Shown: piece by piece, positions 33,505 through 45,059 of the stretch
Numbering within the stretch: position 1 is the stretch's first letter
Layout of the letters: the number at the start of each line of letters is the position of its first letter
Translations under genes and position numbers: made by a program
Notes under the pieces: generated by a model
Database searches by the model: none
What the model saw: only the letters and a program-made list of their open reading frames with translations
Told to the model about the DNA's origin: nothing
NCBI RefSeq assembly: GCF_040869045.1
Contig: NC_090320.1
Location: 247,814,978 to 247,878,977, forward strand
DNA length: 64,000 nt
Source: Eurosta solidaginis
Lineage: Eukaryota; Arthropoda; Insecta; Diptera; Tephritidae
Reading direction: 5' to 3'

Positions 33505-33674
33505 CACGAGCCTGACCCGTGCGCATCTTGCGCAACCAATATAAAAGTCTCTTATCAAATATCAACAGAAATCAGCTGTTCTATTAACTTACAACTTGCG
33601 CTGCCATCTAGCGTACAATAGCAACTGCCGTCAATCAATTAAGACTTACAGCTTGCGCTGTCATCTAGCGTACA
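33505..33674 (-). repeat. Dispersed repeat, inverted partner of 1-169
   Basis: The reverse complement matches the window start, including the duplicated CTAGATGGCAGCGCAAG block (here 33594-33617 and 33649-33673). The dispersed repeat at 33690 follows directly. Confidence 0.75.
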
Positions 33675-33689
33675 ATACAGCTTGCAAAA

Positions 33690-33985
33690 AACAAAAATAT
33701 ACAAACATATACCACAAAAAACAAGTCTCCTAGTCAAAAAGTCTCTTAGTCTACAAAAAGTTAATAAATTCTCCAACTCAAATATTTTTAGGTTATGGAT
33801 ATGGCGACAAACAAAAAACCAAGTGGTTGGCTATGGTATGGTTATGGCTTTAGCGTTACGGTATGGCACCATTAATCGATTACATTGATTTCCATAAGGT
33901 TGGTTCGATCAGCTGTTTTATCTGGTTATGGTTAAGTCACCATTAACTGGCCCTTTTAGGATAAACATTTTCTTAACTTGCTACA
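33690..33985 (+). repeat. Dispersed AT-rich repeat, copy 1
   Basis: The shared core is 'aaaaagttaataaattc', 'caaatatttttaggttatgg' and 'atggcgacaaac', also at 48700-48800 and 60800-60890. It continues to 'tatggcaccattaatcgatt' and 'gtcaccattaactggccc'; the latter also occurs at 61793-61810. Short GGTTATGG/GGTATGG phrases dominate. It is non-coding and probably a non-autonomous DNA element, with boundaries not resolved. Confidence 0.6.
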
Positions 33986-34633
33986 CACTGCAGACTTTGG
34001 GGTATACTTATTCCCAACATCGTCCATATTTTAAACTAAACACCTTCAGATATACCCACCGGAGACGGTTGATATTGAGTATAGTAATAGGGCCATGAAA
34101 AAATGCTTGCCGAATTGTTTATCTTGCCACTGCTAGAATAACAGGGAAATTGTATTTTTTTTTTTTTCAAAAAATGTGTGTGTGTGTTCGCTGTCAAACA
34201 TACATTCAGCGAGAGCATTCCACCACATCAGATGTTCAATTAGATGAAATGGAGAAAAAGGCCGGCCAGCTAGCGAAAGCATGCCTACCTACGCATACAT
34301 AATTTGAAACTTACTGCACTGTTAGAACTATCAAATGATTGGTAAGTATAAAATTAAGTATACATATGGCGATTTTGTTGAAATGATTCATGGATATCCA
34401 GAGTAACTGTTAAGTTTTTTTCGAGAATAGGACCAGAGACCGATGAATTCTAAAAAATTTTATTAAGGATGCGATTGCTTAGGACACTAAGTTTGTGGGT
34501 AGTGGACTGGAAACTCATACTTTATGTAGGAAGCGAATTGCTAGAAATTTGGATAGAGAAAACGAAAGAAGGAGGAGAAAGGGACTGAAAAAAAAATAGA
34601 GTTAGACGCAGATAAAGAGATACGAGAGAGCAG
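33986..34633. other. Non-coding gap with T-run and (TG)n
   Basis: A T-run at about 34155-34170 is followed by a (TG)6 tract at about 34177-34188. An A/G-rich stretch lies at 34545-34630. No gene is seen. Confidence 0.5.
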
Positions 34634-34711
34634 TGTTGTTGTTGTTGTATCGATAAGGTTGCTCCCCGAAGGCTTTGGGGAGTGTTATCGATGTGATGGT
34701 CCTTTGCCGGA

Positions 34712-35459
34712 TACAAATTACGCTGAAGGTAAAAAACATGGAAATCCAAAGAGTAGACAAAATTAAGTATTTAGGAGTTTTGATTGATGATAATCTAAAT
34801 TTTGGAGAGCATGTAACTTATCTGGAAAGGAAAATTGCACAGAAAATAGGCTTCATGTATAGAACATGTAAACATATCAGTCAAAGTCATAAAATATTGG
34901 TATATCGTTCAATTATTGAACCACACTTTATTTATTGTCCTACTATTCTGCTATTAAGTAATGATATATATATTAAGAAACTTCAAATACAGCAAAACAA
35001 GGCAATGCGATTTATTTTAAAATGTCCTCCAAGAACGCCAAAAATTGTAATGCTCAATAGATTAAACTGGCTTAGTATTAAACAGTCAGTTAGTTATTTC
35101 ACATTGAAATTTATACACCAACTTAGGTTAGGAATGTTACCGAATTACCTGAGTAGTAAAATACATTATAATCACGAAATCCACAATTATGGAACAAGAA
35201 ATTGCAATAATATAAGACTGCCTAGAATAAGAACTGAGTTCGCCAAAAGGTCTCTTGAATATTTAGGGTATAAAATGTATAATGAGTTACCTTCTGATTC
35301 GAAAGACTGTGAAAATATTAGTAAGTTCAAAGAAAAATTGTTTTTATATTGTACGTCACTAAATGTGACATGAGTAGTTATGTTTAATTTCTTATTTTAG
35401 CCTAAACTAGGTCTTAAAGACCGTAATAATAAATAAATAAATAAATAATAAATAAATAA
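34712..35459 (+). mobile_element. CR1/L2-like LINE, 5'-truncated, inserted in a SINE
   Basis: The insertion starts inside the RT gene and ends with a short 3' untranslated region and a TAAATAAATAAATAA tail at 35422-35459. It splits the SINE at 34634-35789. Possible target duplication AAAT is too short and ambiguous to use. The coding remnant is described separately. Confidence 0.8.
34736..35373 (+). pseudogene. C-terminal part of a LINE reverse transcriptase
   Basis: About 212 residues are open without a break to a natural TGA. The start shows KYLGVLIDDNLNFGEHV (end of the RT palm/thumb). Y-R-S-I-I-E-P-H-F-I-Y-C, Q-N-K-A-M-R-F-I-L, and the LNWLSIKQSVSYFTLKFI segment follow. Next come Y-G-T-R and L-P-R-I-R, and finally a YNELPSD and F-K-E-K-L closing block. 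This layout is typical of the C-terminal domain of CR1/L2-type LINE proteins without RNase H. The upstream half, with the YADD box and endonuclease, is lost by truncation. The intact frame implies a young insertion. ORF starts further upstream belong to the SINE flank. Confidence 0.8.
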
Positions 35460-35848
35460 ATCCGGTACGCTCCGGTACCATAGCACCATTAAGGTGCTAG
35501 CCCGACCATCTCGGGAACGATTTATGTGGCCACATTAAACCTTCAGGCCATTCCCTACCTCCCTACCTCCCTACCCCCAAGTTCCACGAGGAGCTTGGGG
35601 TCGTCTGTTAGTGAAACAGGATTCGCCGCGGATAGGTGAGGTTGACAATTGGGTTTGGAGAAGCTATATATTGCGCTGGCAACCTGAAAGGTTGCGCTAC
35701 ACAGCCCCTTGAATCTGGTATTTTAGTCGCCTCTTACGACAGGTATACCTACCACGGGTATATTCTGATCCCCTAACCCGCTGGGGTATAAAATTTTCGT
35801 AATAATAGATGCTGCTATTTTTTGAAATCGCAGGTGTATATATATTTT

Positions 35849-36447
35849 GGATAACGGTTGGTTGTACAGGTATAAAGGAATCGAGATAGATATAGACTTC
35901 CATATATCAAAATCATCAGTGTCAAAAAAAATTTGATTCAGCCACGTCCGTCCGTCCGTCTGTTAACACGATAACTTGAGTAAACATTGAGATATCTTCA
36001 CCAAGTTTGGTACACGAGCTTATCTGGACCCAGAATAGATTGGTATCGAGAATGAGCGAAATAGGATGATAACCGCGCCCACTTTTTATATATATAACAT
36101 TTTGGAAAACACAAAAAACCTGATTATATAGTAAATAATACACCTAGAATGTTGAAATTTGACATGTAGACTGATATTGACTCTTGATAAAAATTTGAAA
36201 AAAAAAATTTACAAATGGGTGTGGCACCGCCCACTTTTGATAAAATCAATTTTACAAATATTATTAGTCATAAATCAAAAACCCCTAAACCTATCGTAAC
36301 AAAATTCGGCAGACAGGTTGCCTTTACTATAAGGAATGATTTAAAGAAAAATTAGCGAAATCGGTTAAGGACCACGCCCACTTTTATATATAAGATTTTT
36401 AAAAGGGTCATGGACAAATAAAAGAAGCTATATCTTTGCAAAAAAGA
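35849..36447 (+). mobile_element. DINE-like fragment (5' half)
   Basis: Starts with 'ggataacggttggttgtaca', then the CCGTCCGTCCGTC microsatellite (35947-35961), 'taacacgataacttgagtaa' and 'gtggcaccgcccac' blocks. It matches the subtype at 25971-30248 and lacks the 3' hairpin terminus. The next MITE begins near its broken end. Confidence 0.8.
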
Positions 36448-36456
36448 CGTGTGTAA

Positions 36457-36720
36457 AGCTGGCAGACCCAAGAGCTCAAAAATAAGTTTAAGTTGTTTGA
36501 GAATTAAGTGCATTTTAGGTGCTATTTAGGGCCATAAAAGATAATTTAGGTGCTCATTTGGTTTTCGAGATATTCGCAACAAAGTGTGGGTCTGCTAGTT
36601 AACGTCAATCTAGCAGACCCACAACTTAAATTTAATTTTTTTTAATAAAAATATATCAAAGTTAGGTGCTTTTTAGGGCCACAAAAGAAAATTTGGGTGC
36701 TCATTTGGTTTTCGAGATAT
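36457..36720 (+). repeat. Head-to-tail pair of a ~150-bp MITE
   Basis: The first copy (36457-36608) begins CTGGCAGACCCA and ends TGGGTCTGCTAG. After an 11-bp spacer the second copy begins CTAGCAGACCCAC at 36611. It repeats 'taggtgctttttagggccac' and 'ggtgctcatttggttttcgag' before being cut at 36720 by the next element. The facing termini form a 13-bp perfect stem (GTGGGTCTGCTAG). Confidence 0.7.
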
Positions 36721-37828
36721 TCAGCCCTATTCTGCATTTCGACTTGGATTGGAATTCTTTCGATTTGGCAATTTTGGTATTCTGTGTTCCAATCTCTTTC
36801 GATCCAACTTCGAATCGTTCGATTTTGTGTATTCTGCATTTCGATCGTAGTTCCGTTTTTCTAAGTTGCAAATTTGTTGGCGGAAAAATATTTTCTTTTT
36901 ATTTTTTTATTGATTTATATTAGAATTTTGACCAAAATGTGATTAAACTTGTTAAGAAACGTAGAAGGCTTGATGATGATTGTTTTTTATATGTTTCCAG
37001 GTCAAAAACACCATGTCGATGTCAAAGTCCTTGGACGTATTTGCCCCGCAAAAGTATCTAACACATACTTGAAAGCATTCTTATTAAGTCGAAAGTTTTT
37101 TTTTGCACCTAAATAAGTCATTTAACTTTACCACTTTTCTCAATTTCTTATAATTCGTCACTCATTTCAAATGGATTACACAAATCTCGCAATATTTGCC
37201 TTTCCATTCTCGCCTGGTCATTTTCGTATGCGTTGCTTTCCAACTCCACAAACTATGCCGCGGCTTTTGATTCCATTTTAATATACAGCTATAATTTGTG
37301 TCTGTTCGTTGGGTCCAGTTATATGCCAAAGCAAGCTGCCTGAGTAAAGGAACGTGAAGCGAAAACGTAAACAATCCTTGCGGAAATAATAAATAAACCT
37401 TTATAAAGTATTTTAGGCCAGTGCAATGAAATTAGCATCCATAAAATTCAGAAAATGACAACTATATTCGTGCAGGAATCCGTTTTAACAAAACTTGGTG
37501 GCCACGACAGGGAATTGGCCAAAAGAACGACAAAACACACTTACAATTATGAAAGCTCTTCACTCAAAAAAATATAACACTGCGGCAATATATTCTATTG
37601 CTTTTTTGGCGTGGATAATAAAATATAAACGTTTTTCAGTGTTTTTTTTTTTAAATTTCGTTTAATTTATTTTGTTCCAATGTTCACACATTCCGTACAA
37701 ACAGCTGATTACGAAAAATCATTTGCTCTTCCTCTTCTCGTTATGATTCCGACGTAATGCAGAATACCCAAATTCGATTAAAGCGGAGCGTAGAACGGGA
37801 ACGTAATCGAAATGCAGAATAGGGGTGA
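36721..37828. mobile_element. Non-autonomous DNA transposon with TATTCTGCATTTCGA ends
   Basis: The ends TCAGCCCTATTCTGCATTTC and, inverted, TCACCCCTATTCTGCATTTC flank 1,108 bp. The motif TATTCTG(C/T)(A/G)TT recurs subterminally (36777, 36829, and inverted at 37755). A 70-residue minus ORF (37162-37374) is not recognised. A clear TSD is not visible, so the superfamily is open. Confidence 0.7.
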
Positions 37829-38065
37829 ATATGACCACATTAAACCTTATAGGCCTTCCCGCCCCCTACCCCCTAGTGTCATGAGGCACTTGGGGTCGCC
37901 AGAGCCTCACCTGCTAAACATGTGTATGATACATTCAAAATTTGTAACAGGATTCCCCTCGCGTAGGTGAGGTTGACAATTGAGTTGCGGAATTTTTGAA
38001 GCTATAAAGCTTTGTACCTATTGCGCTTATCAACACATTGAATACCACGAAACGAGGGTGTAGGC
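37829..38065 (-). mobile_element. SINE-like repeat (copy 3), variant, truncated
   Basis: 'gaccacattaaaccttatagg', 'cacttggggtcgccagagcctc', 'aggtgaggttgacaattg' and 'gcgcttatcaacac' follow the minus-strand order of the family. A ~45-bp insertion with 'acatgtgtatgatacattc' is shared with 52068-52360, defining a subfamily. Confidence 0.7.
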
Positions 38066-38091
38066 TGCTAGCAATGCGCGGTTTCTTAATT

Positions 38092-39219
38092 GGGTAATAG
38101 TCTAGTTGAGGGGTCGACTGCTAATACGCTACCAAAAATATCGAGTGTGGTGTCAAAAGACGCGTATTAATCTCGAGAACAATAATCCGAAGGCGAAAAG
38201 GAAAAATTGTATCTCTGTCCGGAGATATTTGCAGTTGAAGTTGGCGATTTCCATGTGGTTGTTGTTGTGTTTGTACCCACAAAAAAAATTGTGCATCACC
38301 GTGGCGGTAGCCACGGTTATACCACAAACCCGAACTTGGCATTGGGGTGGAAGGGTGGTTGTGTTGTAAGACCATCTTTGCAAAGGCGCACCCTAAACAT
38401 ACACTTATATGCGTATATAAGTTTAATAGGTAAAAAATAGTCTAGTTGAGGGGTCGACTGCTAATACGCTACCAAAAATATCGAGAGAGGTGTAAAACGA
38501 CGCGTCTTGACCTCAGTATTAATAATCCGAAGGCGGAAAATAAAAAGTTTTACGCGTTCAAAAGATATTAACGAAAAACCGAAAAAAGACCTCCGAAACC
38601 GGGGGTCGGATCCATAGTATTTTTGCGCAGAACACCTTTCTGCTTGGCGACCTTCGTCCGCGATTATAAAAAATAACCCTGGGCTACGCCATGCCAAGTC
38701 CGGGTGTGTGGTATAACCGTGGCTACCGCCACGGTGATGCACAATTTTTTTGTGGGTACGAACACAACAACAACCAATCGCCAACTTCAACTGCAAATAT
38801 CTCCGGACAGAGATAAAATTTTTCCTTTTCGCATTCGGATTATTGTTCTCGAGATTAATACGCGTCTTTTGACAACTCACTCGATATTTTTGGTAGCGTA
38901 TTAGCAGTGACCCCTCAACTAGACTATTACCCACACCCGGACTTGGCATGGCGTAGCCCAGGGTTATTTTTTATAAGCGCGGCCGAAGGCCACCAACGCA
39001 GAAAGGTGTTCTGCCCAAAAATACTATGGATCCGACCCCCGGGTTCGGAGGTACCCGTGGGTCTTTTTTCGGTTTTTCGTTAATATCTTTTGAACGCGTT
39101 AATATTTTTATTTTCCGCCATCGGATTATTAATACTGATGTCTAGACGCGTCGTTTGACACCTCTCTCGATATTTTTGGTAGCGTATTAGCAGTCGACCC
39201 CTCAACTAGACAATTACCC
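38092..39219. mobile_element. Compound foldback with interleaved inverted repeats
   Basis: The motif GTCTAGTTGAGGGGTCGACT with following 'gctaatacgctaccaaaaat' occurs four times: plus at 38099 and 38438, minus ending near 38922 and 39211. Outer ends are GGGTAAT and ATTACCC. The segment order is A (38092-38370), B (38437-38700), A' (38700-38932) and B' (38933-39219), where A pairs with A' and B with B'. Several antiparallel ORFs across the arms are mirror artefacts. Confidence 0.8.
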
Positions 39220-39837
39220 AAAACATTCACACTTGCGAATTAGCAACTCACCTCTTCTTATAACTAAAGTTTCATCAAAATGCACTTCGCAATGCACTTT
39301 ACTTCTTTTATTTCGTAATTTGCTTGCTACACCCTTCAAAGGGCACTTAACTGCATCTCTGTCGACACACTTTTTTGTTTTTGTTTTTTTGTACCAACAG
39401 CCGCCCTATATGAGACAAATGAGCAAAATCAATTTTTGCAGCGGCACAGACTAAAATTTTAATAAGATACAAGCACAGATATTTTCACACCATTTTAAAA
39501 AATTTATTTTGCAATTATCAAAATATGAATTTTATAATCGTCGCCGTTGAATTATATGCACACATACCTATGCATTTTGCATTTTATTCATATAGCGCAC
39601 TTGCGTTATGTTTGTATCAAATTTATCTGCAGCGTTTTTGTTTTGGTCTTTTTAAATGACCTGCCCTATTAACAACCAATCGCTGTGAAATTCCGCTAAT
39701 AACTTGTGTTACAGAAATCAAATAGAAATGCAAAAACTACAAAAAGTAACAACGTTGCTAATTTACGTGCAACATTCTGGAATATTTGATTTGTTACAGG
39801 GTGACGGGAAGATGAATTTTTTTTGGGGTTTAAGTTA
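39220..39837. other. Non-coding gap
   Basis: No gene. Possibly original DNA interrupted by the neighbouring elements; AT-rich, with T-runs. Confidence 0.5.
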
Positions 39838-40158
39838 AGCGCCAAATACACGACATGAACATTTCAGCAAGTATGGCGAAATAGCTCATAATTGTAGTAA
39901 TTTCTGAACGGAACAGACGTGCGCGGAAAAGTAAAATGGACAATAAAAAATTTCTGAGTGAATTTATTGAAATGTATAAATCTTTGCCATCATTGTGGCA
40001 AGTAAAAAGCAATATTGCTGCAGCACAATTGTTGTCCGTATTCATCGCTGTCTGAAAGAGAACTAATGTTCGGCCAAAAGTTCGTATGGTGTATGGCCAA
40101 AGCTGCGAACAAGATTGCGGAATGTTCGCGGAAATGTTCGTGTCGTGTATTTGGCGCT
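39838..40158 (+). mobile_element. PIF/Harbinger deletion derivative (copy 2)
   Basis: The same termini as 1804-2921 (AGCGCCAAATACACGAC and inverse) with identical flanking TTA on both sides (39835-39837 and 40159-40161). It retains the start of the MADF frame (ATGGACAATAAAAAATTTCT at 39935) but joins it at about 40011 to the right subterminal region, deleting all of the transposase. It lacks the nested MITE present in copy 1. Confidence 0.87.
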
Positions 40159-40370
40159 TTAATCCCGCACCGTGGCTAGGGAGGTCGATTATAAATCGAA
40201 TTTTTTCGCCCATTCAATGAATTAAAGCGCCATCACCAATTACAAGATTTTTCTCTATTTTATTTCAATATGGGGTGTGATGCCATGTGTTTTTTATACC
40301 GTTATGTTCAATTATACTTGTTCCGTTAGTTCACATTCAATTATTGGTATTTTCTTTATTTTATATGTGT
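40159..40370. repeat. Repeat shared with 41385-41470
   Basis: 40275-40345 ('gatgccatgtg', 'ccgttatgttca', 'cttgttccgttagttcac') closely matches 41395-41460. Both are near hAT/DINE insertion sites and may be parts of one older duplicated element. Confidence 0.55.
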
Positions 40371-40378
40371 ATTTTTTC

Positions 40379-40957
40379 CAGGCATGCTTAACCAACGAAA
40401 CGATATCATTTCGTTACGATAATCAACGTTAATAAACGAAACGAAGTCATTTCGTTTCGTTTATTAACGTTAAGATCGTCAAATTAACGAAGTGATTTCG
40501 TTTCGTTTTCTGCCATATCAAAACGAAATCAAATCGTTTATGTTGATTATTAATTTCAAACTATGCTGGCAAAGCTGATTGATGGCGGAGTCATTAAAGG
40601 TGAAAGCATTAGCCAAGCTGATTGCAACTTTTCTCATGAATTTTGACAGTACGAACATTTCTCAGAGTATTTTTGACATTACCACCAACGAATTACACAA
40701 ACAAATTACATAGAGTTTGTGTGTGTATGTGCGCTCGTTGTTGCCACCTTACGGCTTCACCATGGCTATAGCATTGCCAGCACAATTCAAACATAAAGTA
40801 TCACGTTAAAAACGTTAACGAAAGCTTTTCGTTTCGGTTAAAAACGAGATACAATTTATCTTGATAATTTCTTTATCGATAATATTTCGAAGTGTTTCAA
40901 CGGAAACGGTGGAAATTTTTTGATAAACGATTAGCTTAACGTTAAGGTGCATCCCTG
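40379..40957. mobile_element. hAT-like MITE with perfect 8-bp TSD
   Basis: ATTTTTTC occurs on both sides (40371-40378 and 40958-40965). Ends are CAGGCATGC-TTAAC and, inverted, CAGGGATGCACCTTAAC. The 579-bp interior is rich in AACGAAACGAA/TTCGTTTCGTT palindromic phrases and has no transposase. The outer ~45 bp is shared with the 126-bp palindrome at 58841-58966. Confidence 0.88.
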
Positions 40958-40965
40958 ATTTTTTC

Positions 40966-41545
40966 CAATATGTGGCGTGAATGGCGGAACGATACAAGTT
41001 GACAGCATGGTGACATACCTACAAACATGAATAAAAATTCCATGAACTTTGTTTTTGTAAATTCGATGGACAAATGTCAAAATCGTACTGCGCCGGAAGT
41101 TGATGTATCAAATCAAATAAAACAAGGTTATAAGCTGGAGACATTGGTGCTTTATCGGTAACCTTTTAACAGCTGATTCGACCAACCTTATGAGAATCAA
41201 TGCAATCGATTATTGGTGCCGCTAAGGTCGTAACCGTATCGTAGCCAACCAATTGGGTTTTGGTTTACCGTCGTAACGATAAACAGCTGATTACGTTAGG
41301 GATACGACTACAGCGATACGACAAACGGCACCAATGACTCCAGCTATAATCAGCTGTCCTATGCTGCCACCTTGTATCGTTCCGCAATGGTGGCGTGTTG
41401 CCATGTGTCTTTTGTTCCGTTATGTTCATTTCAACTTGTTCCGTTAGCTCACTTCTTTTTAATTTTTATTATCCTGTTCTGTGGCGTCACGCCATTACAA
41501 CACTTCCTGTTGATAGTGCAAAAGCTTTCCCTAACTCTAGTTTAA
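40966..41545. repeat. Inverted-repeat cluster containing a GCACCAAT foldback
   Basis: 40977-41007 ('atggcggaacgatacaag') is inverted at 41361-41391. Inside, 41143-41335 begins ATTGGTGC and ends GCACCAAT and carries repeated 'aacagctgatt' phrases related to 33860-33960. This may be a foldback nested in another. No gene is seen. Confidence 0.55.
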
Positions 41546-44500
41546 AACAAGTAAGGAAGGCTAAGTTCGGGTGTAACCGAACATTACATACTCAGTTGAG
41601 AGCTCTGGAGACAAAGTAAGGGAAATCACCATGTTGTAAAAGGAACCTAGGGTAACCCTGGAATGTGTTTGTATGACATGTGTATCAAATGGAAGGTATT
41701 AAAGAGTATTTTAAGAGGAAGTGGGCCATAGATCTATAGATGGACGCCATTTAGGGATATCGCCATAAAGGTGGACCAGGCCTGACTCGAGAATTTGTTT
41801 GCACGATATGGGTATCAAATGAATGGTGTTAATGAGTATTTTAAAAGGGAGTGGGCCTTAGTTCTATAGGTGGATGCCCTTTCGAGATATCGCCATAAAG
41901 GTGGGCCAGGGGTGACTCTAGAATTTATTTTGTACGATATGGGTATCAAATAAAAGGCATTAATGAGTATTTTAAAAGAGCGTGGGCCTAAGTTCTATAG
42001 ATGTACGCCTTTTAGAGATATCGCCGTAAAGATGTACCAGGGGTGACTCTAGAATTTGTTTGTACTATATGGGTATCAAATGAAAGGTGTTAATGAGTAT
42101 TTTAAGAGGGCGTTGGCCTTAGTTCTATATGTAGACGCCTTTTCGAGATATCGCCATAAACGTGGACCAGGGGTGACTCTAGAATTTGTTTGTACTATAT
42201 GGGTATCAAATGAAAGGTGTTAATGAGTGTTTTAAAAGGGAGTGGGCCTAAGTTCTATAGGTGGATGCATTTCGGAATATCGTTATAAAAGTGGACCTGG
42301 GTTGACTCTAGAATGCTTTTGTACAATATGGGTGTCAAACGAAAAGTGTAATAAGTGTTTTAAAAGGGAGTGGGCCTTTGTTCTATGGGTGGACGCCCTT
42401 TCGGGATATCGCCATAAACGTGGACCAGGGGTGACTTTAGAATGCTTTTGTACAATATGGGTATCAAATGAAAGGTGCTAATGAGTATTTTAAAAGGGTG
42501 TGAGCCTTAGTTCTATAGGTGGACGCCTTTTCGAGATATCGCCATAAAGGTGGACCAGGGGTGACACTAGAATTTGTTTGTACGATATGGGTATCAAATG
42601 AAAGGTGTTAATGAGTATTTTAAAAGGGCGTGGGTTTTAGTTCTATAGGTGGACGCTTTTTCGAGATATCTCCATAAAGGTAGACCAGGGGTGACTCTAG
42701 AATTTGTTTGTACGATATGGGTATCAAATGAATGGTGTTAATGGGTATTTTAAAAGGGAGTGGGCCTTAGTTCTATAGGTGGATGCCCTTTCGAGATATC
42801 GCCATAAAGGTGGGCCAGGGGTGACTCTAGAATTTTTGTGTACGATATGGGTATCAAATGAAAGGTGTTAATGAGTATTTTAAAAGGGTGTGGGCCTTAG
42901 TTCTATAGTTGGACGCCTTTTCGCGATATCGCCATAAAGGTGGACCACGCCTTTTCGAGATATCGCCATAAAGGTGGACCAGGGGTGACTCTAGAATTTG
43001 TTTGTACGATATGGGTATCAAATGAAAGGTGTTAATGAGTATTTTAAAAGGGCGTGGGCCTTAGTTCTATAGGTGGACGTCTTTTCGAGATATCGACATA
43101 AAGGTGGACCAGGGGTGACTCTAAAATTTGTTTATACGATATGGGTATCAAATGAAAGGTGTTAATGAGTATTTTAAAAGGGAGTGGGCCTTAGTACTAA
43201 AGGTGGATGCCTTTTCGAGATATCGCCATAAAGGTGGGCCAGGGGTGACTCTAGAATTTTTTTGTACGATATGGGTATCAAATGAAAGGTGTTAATAAGT
43301 ATTTTAAAAAGGCGTGGGCCTTAGTTCTATAGGTGGACGCCTTTTCGAGATATCGACATGAAGGTGGACCAGGGGTGACTCTAGAATGTGTTTGTACGAT
43401 ATGGGTATCAAATTAGAGGTATTAGTGAGGGTTTTAAAAGGGAGTGGCCCTTAGTTGTATATGTGAAGGCGTTTTCGAGATATCTACCAAAATGTGGACC
43501 AGGGTGATCCATAACATCATCTGTCGGGTACCGCTAATTTTTTTATATATGTAATACCACGTACAGTACTCCTTCCAAGATTCCAAGGGCTTTTTATTTC
43601 GCCCTGCAAAACTTTTTCATTTTCTTCTATTTAATATGGTAGGTGTCACACCCATTTTACCAAGTTTTTTTCTAAAGTTATATTTTGTGTCAATAGACCA
43701 ATACAATTACCATGTTTCATTCCTTTTTTCGTATTTGGTATATACTTATGGGATTTTTTTCATTTTTCGTAATTTTCGATATCGAAAAAGTGGGCGTGGT
43801 CATAGTCGGATTTCGGCCATTTTTTGCACCAATACAAAGTGAGTTCAGATAAGTACGTGAACTGAGTTTAGTAAAGATATATCGATTTTTGCTCAAGTTA
43901 TCGTGTTAACGGCCGAGCGGAAGGACAGAGGGTCGACTGTGTATAAAAACTGGGCGTGGCTTCAACCGATTTCGCCCTTTTTCACAGAAAACAGTTATCG
44001 TCCTAGGAGCTAATCCTTTACCAAATTTCACAAGGATTGGTTAATTTTTGTTCGACTTATGGCATTAAAAGCATCCTAGACAAATTAAATGAAAAAGGGC
44101 GGGGCCACGCCCATTTTGAAATTTTCTTTTATTTTTGTATTTTGTTGCACCATATCATTACTTGAGTTGAATGTTGGCATAATTTACTTATATGCTGTAA
44201 AGATATTAATTTTTCTTTTAAAATTTGAATTAAAAAAAAAATTTTTTTAAAAAGTGGGCGTGGTCGTTCTCCAATTTTGCTAATTTTTATTAAGCAGACA
44301 TAAAGTAATAAGAGTAACGTTCCTGCCAAATTTCATCATGATATCTTCAACGACTGCCAAATTACAGCTTGCAAAACTTCTAAATTACCTTCATTTAAAA
44401 GTGGGCGGTGCCACGCCCATTGTCCAAAATTTTACTAGTTTTCTATTTTGCGCCATAAGCTCAACTCACCTACCAAGTTTCATCGCTTAACGCGTATTTG

Positions 44501-44628
44501 GTAATGAATTATCGCACTTTTTCGATTTTTCGAAATTTTCGATATCGAAAAAGTGGGCGTGGTTATTGTCCGATATCGTTCATTTTAAATAGCGATCTGA
44601 GATGAGTGCCCAGGAACCTACGTACCAT
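41546..44628 (-). mobile_element. DINE/Helentron-like element with satellite, 5' end missing
   Basis: The hairpin terminus (AACAAGTAAGG and GTTCGG/CCGAAC, 41566-41583) and the subterminal ACTCAGTTGAGAGCT are at the left. The body follows that of 6952-11740 but stops after 'gatctgagatgagtgccc' at about 44628, before the GTCC microsatellite. It contains about 14 satellite units. Confidence 0.82.
41660..43420 (-). repeat. Satellite-like array, ~14 units of ~130 bp
   Basis: The unit is the same as at 7060-10330. Here most copies read 'gaatttgtttgtac' and 'aagggcgtgggcc', a local variant different from the 7-10 kb array. A partial unit duplication (about 50 bp, 'cttttcgcgatatcgcc' then 'cttttcgagatatcgcc') lies at about 42917-42976. 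Confidence 0.85.
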
Positions 44629-44789
44629 TTCCCACCATTTTGAATTACTTACGTTAATATGTTTTTTTGCGCTGCACGTGCTTGCCGATCATGTATTTTG
44701 AGTTATGACACTATTGAAGTAAATGAGCGATATGTTCCCCCTAGGGAATTAGACAGTTTTCTGTAAAATTTTCACGTTTCTCTTTTATT

Positions 44790-45040
44790 TTGTGCTTCCA
44801 ATTAAAGATTACACTCTAGAGGCGGAACTTTTTCTATGAAATAAAACCGCATCTCTATAATTTGTTCACAATTACCCAGAGTTCGGTAACTGATATATGC
44901 CAGGGCTGGACATTCGAAGAGGAAATATATACCCGTTTCCCTGCAACATTCTGGTGGCACCTCCTGCACATGTTGAAGTAGATTCACATTCTTTCTGCGC
45001 GTGGGCCAAAGGGCCTATGTCCCGCGTCATCCTAAATATG
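44790..45040 (-). pseudogene. LINE 3' relic with zinc-knuckle signature
   Basis: On minus, a C-R-R-C-like pair is followed by E-C-C-R-E-T-G-I-Y-F-L-F-E-C-P-A-L-A and Y-R-T-L-G. This resembles the C-terminal CCHC region (L-C-E-C-P-A-L) of RNase H-bearing arthropod LINEs. A frame change precedes it and the remaining sequence is decayed. It is a different copy from 23620-24262. Confidence 0.55.
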
Positions 45041-45059
45041 AGCGATAATCAATTTTCTT

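Larger units (their letters stand above)
34634..35789 (-). mobile_element. SINE-like repeat (copy 2), split by a LINE insertion
   Basis: Read on minus, it starts at 35789 (CCCCAGCGGGTTAGGGG) and runs to the tail at 34634 (TACAACAACAACAAC). It is homologous to 51441-51857, with about 25 bp deleted near 35605. Between the two halves (34712-35459) a 5'-truncated LINE is inserted in the middle of the phrase 'ccggatac-agatccgg'. Confidence 0.85.

Noticed and set aside
38106..38949. Several antiparallel ORFs up to 162 residues
   Set aside because: They lie in the compound foldback and are the same sequence read from different arms.
40815..40997. 60-residue minus ORF
   Set aside because: It spans the end of the 579-bp MITE and its flank, so it is not a coherent gene.
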